The notes under the pieces were generated by a model. It was given only the letters and a program-made list of their open reading frames with translations. It did not search any database and was not told the origin of the DNA. The position numbers and the translations under genes are program-made. Shown piece by piece: positions 56,028 to 64,000 of a stretch of DNA of 64,000 nt. Each line of letters begins with the position of its first letter. Position 1 is the stretch's first letter. Source of the DNA: Hibiscus mutabilis (Eukaryota > Streptophyta > Magnoliopsida > Malvales > Malvaceae); the NCBI GenBank assembly GCA_019671005.1, contig CM033745.1, positions 3,085,146-3,149,145 on the forward strand. The letters are read 5' to 3'.

Positions 56028-59000
56028 ATGGAAGATTCCATTTTCTCACCAGGAATGGATTTGGATTACATGGATGAATTGTTCTTCGATGGATGTTGGT
56101 TGGAGACAAGTCCAACTGAGGGATCTGAATTCGTATGGCCTACGCCGGGCTCCTACGCTGGTGATTTGGGTGGTAGCCTCATCCAAGGAGAGAATCAAAT
56201 GTCATTGTTGCTTGGAAGTTCACATATGAACCAAACTCATTCTCGAGGTACTCATTTTAGCCACAACATGGTTGATGTTGTTGAGCCAAGTTGTAATCTA
56301 AATGGCGATTGTATAACTGAGGCTTCTGAGCTAAATAGAAGATGGTGGATCGGACCCAGAACTAATTCAGGTCCTTCAACCTCTGTAATACAGAGGTTAA
56401 TTGGGGCACTTAATCATATAAAAGATGTTGCGAAAGAAAAAGATGTCCTTGTACAACTATGGCTACCTGTAAATAAAGGAGGTAGACGTGTTCTGATTAC
56501 CAGTGAACAACCCTTTTCACTTGATCCGAACAGCCAAAGGCTTGCAAGTTATAGGAACATCTCTGTCAAATATCAGTTTTCAGCAGAGGAAGATTCCAAG
56601 GACATGGCAGGGTTGCCTGGTCGTGTTTTCTTGAGTAAGATCCCGGAGTGGACTCCTGATGTCCGATTCTTTAGAAGTGATGAATACCCTAGAGTAGATC
56701 ATGCTCAACAACACGATGTCCGTGGAACCTTTGCCCTTCCTTTATTTGAACAAGGTAGTAGAACTTGCTTGGGTGTTATTGAAGTTGTGATGACGACCGA
56801 GAAAATCAAGATTCGGCCAGAGCTGGAAACAGTTTGCAAAGCATTAGAGGTCCTTTCCTTTACCTGTTTGATCAATACTTTATTTACCTTGTTGCAAGTC
56901 TTTGTGAATAATCAGTACAAATCGCTTTCGGCGATTGGCCAATGTCATGCATGTGATCATTGAGTAATTGCAAATATTGTTGCTGCTGCTGCTGCTTGCC
57001 ATACTGCTAATCGCATACCATTTGAACTAGTTATTCTTAGGAACCTCGTGCTAATGCACTACCCAACTTCAGGACAGAACTGTAAATGAAAACTTTAATT
57101 TGTTTTCTTTGCTTCTTTTTCATGATTTTTCTTCATTTGTACTGTCTTAAGCTGTTGTGATTAACTTTGTGCTTATAGATGCATTTGGGAGCATTCAGTT
57201 CATGTCCTAATAATGCTCCTTGGTCCTGTTTTTCTTCATAAGCAGGCTGTCAATCTTAGGAGTTCTATAGCTTCCACAACTCAAAACATAAAGGTAAATT
57301 CTCTCAGTTTCGGAATGAGTTCAATTGTTAAGAGTTTTCGACTTGTTCTTTCATTTAAGGGTTAGTCTCTCATTTTATCAGGCACGCGATAATTCCTACC
57401 AAGCTGCCCTACCTGAGATCAAAGAAGTTTTAAGGTGTGCTTGCGAAACGCACAGATTACCTCTGGCCCAGACTTGGGTTCCTTGTATGCTACAAGGTAA
57501 AGAGGGTTGTCGGCATTCCATCGAGAACTACATTCATTGCGTGTCTACTGTGGATGATGCTTGCTATATAGTTGAGCCTGATATTCAGGGTTTTCACGAG
57601 GCTTGCTCTGAGCATCACTTGTTAAAAGGCCAGGGAGTTGCTGGGAGAGCATTTATGACTAACCAACCATGCTTCTCAACTGACATAACCTCCTTTAAGA
57701 AGACTGAATATCCTCTTGCTCACCATGCGAGGATGTTTAAATTGCATGCTGCTGTTGCGATACGTTTGCGGTGCATTCACACTGGTAAAGCAGACTTTGT
57801 CTTGGAGTTCTTTTTACCAGCAGACTGCAGAGATCCTGAAGGGCAAAAGGAGATGCTTAATTCGTTATCCAGCGTAATACAGCAAGTATGCCGTAGCTTA
57901 CTAGTTGTAACAAATAAGGAGCTAGAGGAAGAAACAGATTTGGCAGTTAATGAACTTATAGCCCCTTCGGATGGCATACGCAGTACAGAAGAGCAGTGCA
58001 CTCATCATTGAGAAAAGTATTCAAGAGAAAATCCATCTTGGACTCCTGGTCTCACCGAGGTTAAACAAAGCAGTAGTACAAGCACTAGCACCGCCGAGGT
58101 ACTCAAAAAAGAAAAGGCAAGAGCAAAGACAGATATAAGTTTATCTAAGGTGAAGAGCCATCAACAACATATTAGTCTAAGTGTTGGATGTGGAGATTCT
58201 ACAGTTAATCAGATCAGCTTTTCGAGTGTGGCTAAGAGAAAAACCGGAGAGAAGAGGCGTAGCAAGGCAGAAGAAACAATCACTTTGCAAGTTCTCCGCC
58301 AATATTTTGCTGGAAGCCTAAAAGAGGCAGCAAAAAGCATTGGTGGTAAGTGTTGGTGGATGTTCGCTGCTATTTCCTTTCTGGTTTATTTGCTGGTATC
58401 TCTGTTTTTCGGAAAGTATCCTTGTTATATAGCATGGCATGATATACTAATGAAAATATATGTATATTTCCTGTTTTCTTTCAATACCTTTCAGTGTGCC
58501 CCACAACCTTAAAAAGAATCTGTAGGCAACATGGAATAAAACGCTGGCCATCTCGAACAATCAAGAAAGTTGGACACAACTTGCAGAAACTCCAAAACGT
58601 CATTGATTCGGTACATGGTGTCTCTGGTTCTTTTCATATTAGTGCCTTGTACCGGAACTTCCCAGAGACGGCCTCTCCAAGATCATCAGGAAAGAGTACA
58701 TTATTGGCCTCGACATCATGGCTGGATGGTAAGCCAAAGCAAACCACCTTACAGCCAGAGGGTGGTAATTTTGTTTTCCAAGCTGCTACTTCAAATTCAC
58801 CTTCCTCCTCATGTAGTCAGCGTTCTGATTCAAGTCATATATGTTCTTCTGGAATGGATCAACCTTCAAAATTTAGCACGTCTGGGAACGAATGTCTTAT
58901 AATAGGAGAGAACCTTGAGGATGGTGAGCTGAAAATGGTCACAAGTGACGCAGAGCTGCACGCCTCAAGTCAAGTAGGACTAAAGCTCATGCCGAGATCA

Positions 59001-59387
59001 AAGAGCCATAGATCTCTCAAGGAACAGCTTATCCCTGACAGTATTCAACCCATAATTACAAAGAATACTAGTCCAATTACTCAGGATTTGGATGCTCCAA
59101 GGGTAAAGGTCAGCTATGGAGATGTGAAGATACGTTTCCGCATGCAAAGTAAATGGCGGTTTAAAGACTTGTTGCATGAAATTGCAAGACGGTTTAAGAT
59201 AGATGATATAAGTGGATTTGATCTCAAGTACTTAGATGATGATTCTGAGTGGGTCTTATTAACATGTGATGCTGATTTGGAGGAGTGTATTGATGTAAGT
59301 GGATGGTCTGAGGGCAACACAATTAAATTCTTATTACAAGTTTCTCATCATCATTTAGACCAGACTTCAGGCAGCGCTGCTCCTTGA
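56028..59387 (+). pseudogene. NLP: NIN-like protein (RWP-RK/PB1 factor) with in-frame stop
   Basis: Nitrate-responsive nuclear transcription factor family. Exons 56028-56849, 57246-57293, 57382-58345 and 58495-59387, all GT-AG, total 2727 nt (908 codons plus stop if the internal stop is ignored). Start MEDSIFSPGMDLDYMDEL. N-terminal GAF-like nitrate-signalling region (RRWWIGP, LVQLWLPVNKGGRRVLIT, LPGRVFLSKIPEWTPDV, YPRVDHAQQHDVRGTFALPL), second GAF-like part in exon 3 (AQTWVPCMLQGKEG, KGQGVAGRAF), RWP-RK domain split over exons 3-4 (LRQYFAGSLKEAAKSIGVC, TTLKRICRQHGIKRWPSR) and C-terminal PB1 (VKVSYGDVKIRFRM, LKYLDDDSEWVLLTCDADL). TGA at 58009-58011 (HH stop EKY) lies before RWP-RK, with the frame open on both sides. 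The signature reads RWPSRT where the family has RWPxRK. Likely a pseudogene or an N-terminal-only product. Confidence 0.92.
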
Positions 59388-60402
59388 TCTGAAGTACCAC
59401 CGATATGATTCGGACTTGGTTCTAATCGAGAAAAGCAATGTTTTCTCGGGCAGAAATCTTAATTGTTGGATGCAGTGATGAAGGAAACACTCGTTTCTGA
59501 CTTCCTTTGCATGAACAAATAAAAGAGAATTTCCAAGGATATACTTGTGATAGGATGCGGAGAAGCGAAGTTGATGACTATGTTTTGCATGCCTTGGGTG
59601 GTCCCTATGGCTATTTTCAGCCACTTTTCCCATGTAAATTATTGCTTTAAGACAAGAAGACCATATTTCCAAGCCTAGCTATTAGAATTAAGGAATGGGC
59701 TTTCTTAACCTCACGCATTTTGGTCATTCTTTCCATCGGGTTCTATTTCGATTAAAACCAAGGAAGAAAAATAGTTAATTGACAAATTTCCGACATTACC
59801 AAAGCATTTTGGCCGGACGTTGTCTAAATCAGACAATTAAGTGTCATCCTGTGTTTACTACTTCACAGGGATGCAACCAGGATTTGAGAGGATAAACTTA
59901 AATATTTAAAAAGTAAGAAGGGCAAATATGTAAATAATCTATTTTTTAAAATAAAATTCTACATCATAAAAGTAGAAAAAATTTGAGTTGCCGACCCTGC
60001 TACTTCAGTCTCGCCCAAACTAAGCTCAGTTTCAGTAGTCCTCAATTTCACATCAACTAGATTAAGCTTTACTTCATTGTTCCGTTTACCAGTATTTAAC
60101 GTGCAATAGATTTTGCAGCATATATAAACATTTCATGATTCGAGAAAAGAAAAATACATATCGTACGCAATACCAGTAGTATTGGTATATATTTAACTTA
60201 TAAAAGAATTTGATATATCAATCTGTACAAAATCTCCCCTACAATCAGATCCTATGTCTTGTTGAGAACTACTGCTCCTCAACGTACCATTCCCATGAAG
60301 AATGGGGTAAGTAAATTCATATACAGGCGAACGCCTAATACTGCAATTGGCGCACACAAACACTATGCCACATCATATGGAAAGAAGAGTGTTAGCTAAT
60401 TA
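59388..60402. other. Spacer between converging NLP and bromodomain genes
   Basis: 3' UTRs of both genes. 59881-60000 resembles the 131 bp insert at 52249 (accaggatttgagaggataaa). No coding sequence seen. Confidence 0.4.
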
Positions 60403-63400
60403 TCACAGTTGCAATGCTAAATCCGGGTGCTGGGGTGAACTTATCGGCACACTAGAACTAGATGAAACAGATGTCAGGAATCTCACATTAAGATCAGCGG
60501 GAAATGGCAGAAGCCCAACATTAGGAGCCGCATGAAACCCTATCTCAGCCTCCCCCGAGTGCAGTACAAGTCCTTGCTGAAACTGATGAGAAGGTGCAGA
60601 AGCCAAGCCATTTTGAGAAGTTAGACCTGTTTCTGTGTCTTCTCTACCTGGCAAATGAGGTATAGAAGTAGCTGCAGATAAAAATCTTCCAGGAGGGTTA
60701 TCAGACACAAAATTTGAGGATATCTGCTTGTTAGAAAAGGAGCATTGTGTCTGCTCAACCATCCTGTTTTCTCCTACCCATCCAGGAGAGCCCGCTAGGC
60801 AAAACACTTTTGATTTTCCTCGAAGCAATTTTCCAAACAGGTCCAAGATTTGCAGCAAAACGTGCCAAGCTTGTAGCATAACCATTTTCTGCACTCAAAC
60901 CAACCTGATAGACATTGGAAGGGGAAAAAAGGGTTACCACTTAGCAATGGGTAAAAACAAAACAATTGACACGAAATAAAGTTGACGTAAAAAGTAGTCG
61001 TCAGTGTGGTTGCCATATTATATAAGGGATCAAGCAGTCTGTTCTTCTGGTGATCTGGATAATTTTCTATTTCTCTTCATAAACACTAGTCATCAGAATA
61101 TTTAAAAACCCTTTTGGATTACATATAATAGGATTAAATTACCAGCACTAACCTACCTATACTTGCACCAGAACTTTATGCAATTTATTATGGCAATTAG
61201 TTTAGGATTCCTTATTTGTGCTTGATGAATTTTAAGGCCAATCAGAAATTCCATCCATATAACTCATTAATCAATCTTTTAACAAATGCATTAATGACTA
61301 TTATTTGTAGCATACACACACAAAACACACCGGAACTAGTTGCTTCACTTCTCCATCCAAGATGGAAAAGAGAGTTGTTCATGTCCAGAAGTCGATGAAT
61401 GGTTGTAGGAGTCACGCCTGTTCTCATCTACTGCAAAATGTTTCATCCCATACTTCATCACAGCCTTCACAACAGAAGCTACAAGATGAGAGAAAAATAC
61501 CTCAATATGAATATGAAATATGCAGTAAATAACATTTCACATTAAAAAAAGTCAATTATCAGACTATTAAAATACCAAACCTGGAAATTCATTCTCCCAT
61601 TCAGATGAACTGGCATAATTTTCTTTGCTAAGAGAAACCCAGGAGGGCCTGGTTAATGTATCAGCCGGCCATAGCTTGCGGGAAGTAGGTTCTTTCCTCA
61701 AATTGTAAGTGTTTGAAAGGCTGGAAGCATCTCGACCAGCAGCTAGAGTTTCATCTGAGGGATGCTCAGAAACAGCACGGTCAAAAGATGATGACACCAA
61801 TGACTTTTTGAGGCTCTTTCCAGGCGGCCTCCCTCTCCTCACGGCTTTTGGTTGTTGTTCACCTTCATCACTATCTTGCCTCAAATTCTCAAAGTCCTTT
61901 TTAGCCAGCTCTTGTATTGATCGTGCCTAACCAACCCCTCAAGATGTTTAAAATAACAGAAACCAGAGTACTCTGACAGGAATTAATACAACTAAGACCT
62001 AGACAAACCTGTCGAAAGTAAATTGTATCCGGTGCATTATACTGCATTGCATTCGAGCATATTAGGAAAACATCTATCTGCACGAAAAAACTCGCAAATT
62101 TCAATTCCAGAAACATCAAGTATCATGCCAGAAAAGCGTATGCAGGAAACTAAATCCCCAAAAACAAAGTTTTGATGCTACATGTTTGTAAAAACTAAAG
62201 CCTATCCTCACTGGACAAGTCCAGTGCATTCATACCGACAAAAAAATCATGGCATTAGGAATAAGGGTGTTCATGGTTAACCGTTGGTTAACCTTTAAGA
62301 AAGAGTCCTAATTTTTTATGCATTCTTAAGTACATTCTCTATGCATTTCCCCTCTAATTGCACTAAGAACATATAACTTTTGCACTAAGAACATAACTTA
62401 TAGGTTAACCGTTATAGTATTTTGGTTAACCGCGAACACCCCTAATTAGGATTCTCATCTTCTCAGTTAACCTCAAAAAGTAACTCAGCATATATAGTTG
62501 TCTGCTAGGGAAGAGAATGCTGTTATGATCCCAAGCTAAACAAAACAAGTTCTGCAATCAAATTCACAAATCATGGGTGATACCACTTGAATTCTATATC
62601 ATATAAACATTAATAAAAAGAAGGCAAGTAGAACAATGGATTATCTTCTCAAACCAAATTAAAGCATCTTGCAGGCTTAAGAGACCAAAATGATATCCCA
62701 AACAACTGAACTTAAAATGAAGAACTTGCTTGATTGGCAACAAAAACTTGACTCAACATATACAATTTTCTACAAAACACACAAATCAACCAAATCCAGA
62801 AAATAACAGAAACTTAATCACTATTAAAGGTAATACAAGTCAAACAACTTTATCGGCCATCCCTCTCAACCCCGTCCAAGGGTAGACAGATAGATGAACA
62901 TTGCATCCTTATTAGAAAAGAGGAGGCTTGCAAATCAAACCTCAAATTGTTCCATAGTAGTATAAGCTCCACCATCAAGTTTATTCCTGACTGTCAAAAG
63001 TTCATTGGGTGTGCAATAATGTCAAGGTAATCGGGAAGCTGTATCAAGACCAATAAAACATCATCTCATGAACTGGAGTTCACTTTCCAGTAATCTACAT
63101 TTATGCAAGAATGAAAAATAAAATGCACTCTTCAGGATCCACTGGCTCTGAGAATACCCCGCAAGTGTCTTTCCTGTAAAAACAACCAAAACCCAAAAAA
63201 CAGAAGATAGGATATGGAAAAGAAAAAAAAATCAAATGAACAAAAAATAAAAACAAAAACAATACTTTTGAAGCCCGTCAAGAATGAACGCCAACAACTT
63301 TTTGTCTGGCAAAGGCGTCGTGGGGCCAGACTCTACCGGTGACCCTATGCACATATAAATGACATACAATAAATTTAGTTACCAAAACCCATAAATTTTT

Positions 63401-63494
63401 GTTCTTTTTAAGATACCAGAGATGCCTTTTTTTATGAAAACCGAGATTGATTTATACCATGGAGAGTGTCTGTCACTTTCGATAACTGTTCTTC
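60403..63494 (-). pseudogene. Bromodomain gene (BRD7/9-like) with frame breaks, 5' end outside window
   Basis: Minus-strand exons seen: 63494-63458, 63344-63266, 63173-about 63128, 63038-62941, 62077-62009, 61926-61581, 61478-61331, 60904-60403. The bromodomain spans exons 2-6: LPDKKLLAFILDGLQK, VFSEPVDPEE, LPDYLDIIAHPMNF, NKLDGGAYTTMEQFE, VFLICSNAMQYNAPDTIYFRQ with the acetyl-lysine-binding Asn, then ELAKKDFENL. Exon 61926 adds the basic, AT-hook-like RRGRPPGKSLKKSL. Later come VVKAVMKYGMKHFAVDENRRD and YATSLARFAANLGPVWKIASRKI, ending HPDLALQL. Plant relatives are SWI/SNF-associated chromatin readers. Breaks: exon 63038-62941 is 98 nt (99 expected; stop after HPMNF); the donor after DPEE reads GAGTGC; exon 61478-61331 is off by one near SGHEQL; a frame change near 60800 lies before PGWVGENR. 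Confidence 0.85.
62262..62444. mobile_element. hAT-like MITE in a bromodomain-gene intron
   Basis: 183 bp with ends taagggtgttcatggttaacc and complement taggggtgttcgcggttaacc. Flanks attaggaa (62254-62261) and attaggat (62445-62452) agree at 7 of 8 positions. It lies in the intron between the two halves of the bromodomain. Confidence 0.9.
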
Positions 63495-64000
63495 CTGTAA
63501 ATAAGATAAACTCTCGTATCAGCACCAAACATATATATAGCTCCCAAATCTATTGGAAGAGATATTTGCCTTGAAAAATAAAGAATCAGTGAGGAAAGTT
63601 CCAGTAAAAAGCTACCACAATGCAAATCAAGTACCCAAAGAAAAAAGAGACCGAAGTATATTATTAAAGGAAAAGACAAAACGAAGCTTGTCAGAATGGT
63701 CTGTAGTTGTGCATCTATTAGTTTGCACAAAAATAAAGGTCGGATTCAATGCAAGACAATAAATTAATAAAATAATAATGGAAAATTCGTAAATCAGGAA
63801 AGAAAGAAAACTCTGTTCAACACAACTTGAAGTTCGAAGAAAATCAAAAAGTTAAAACAATACCCAATAAAAAAGCACATTGGTCAAACTGTTCATTCAT
63901 CTCCGTTCCAATTATAAAAATTCGGCGCACGAAAAGGTGTTTTTCGAAACACTAAAATAAAAGGAATATCCAAAAAATGTAGGAAAAATCTTTTTTGTTT
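63495..64000. other. Intron or upstream part of the bromodomain gene
   Basis: The gene's earlier exons are expected here or beyond the window. I see no confident exon in this stretch. Confidence 0.35.

Overview
The window is plant nuclear DNA, from a dicot. The evidence is spliced genes with GT-AG introns and AT-rich spacers, plant-only families (FAR1/MULE transposase, NIN-like RWP-RK factor), and Ty3/gypsy elements primed by tRNA-Asp with the Athila/Tat layout. Malvaceae would fit, but I cannot establish the family from this window alone. One run of 100 N (31227-31326) marks an assembly gap.

Layout. 0.4-1.1 kb: broken sterol 8,7-isomerase (HYD1-type) copy. 1.5-3.4 kb, minus strand: Rho GDP-dissociation inhibitor whose last intron lacks its GT donor and contains a 3 x 119 bp tandem repeat. 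6.3-10.1 kb: non-autonomous DNA transposons, comprising a 1.5 kb Mutator-like foldback, a tandemly duplicated hAT-like element and a 483 bp Mutator-like MITE with a perfect 9 bp target duplication. 10.4-13.4 kb: 187 bp satellite, about 14 copies. 14-24.2 kb: decayed transposon-gene block made of a plant transposon-domain ORF with two stops, a tandem array built on the palindrome GGGTTTCGAAACCC, a FAR1/MULE transposase, and a converging multi-exon ULP1-like (C48) cysteine-protease gene with an apparent HMG-box-like N-terminal segment. 26.5-29.9 kb: EMC3, eight exons, fully intact. 31.3-36.4 kb: deleted Athila-like retroelement truncated by the gap. 36.5-39.3 kb, minus strand: BTB/BACK gene (At2g30600 type) that has lost its 3' half and carries frameshifts. 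39.6-49.5 kb: complete but coding-dead Athila-like element with 5 bp target duplication GTCAC. 51-54 kb: catalase pseudogene split by a solo LTR, a 131 bp insert and a hAT element that itself holds a Stowaway MITE. 56-59.4 kb: NIN-like protein gene with an in-frame stop and an altered RWP-RK signature. 60.4-63.5 kb, minus strand: bromodomain gene (BRD7/9-like) with several frame breaks, continuing beyond the window.

Of seven recognisable host genes only EMC3 reads cleanly end to end. The other six show substitutions, indels or insertions. That fits a fractionating duplicated segment, although some single-base losses lie in G runs and could be sequence errors.

The most unusual signals are: (1) a palindrome TTGCC-NN-GGCAA scattered through LTRs, leader and coding parts of both retroelements; (2) a four-fold array of 24-26 nt CTAGAG...CTCTAG stem-loops upstream of the 3' LTR in both; (3) the MULE/ULP1/HMG-like block next to two structured tandem arrays. 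Exon coordinates were worked out by hand from splice signals and family resemblance, and no database search was possible.
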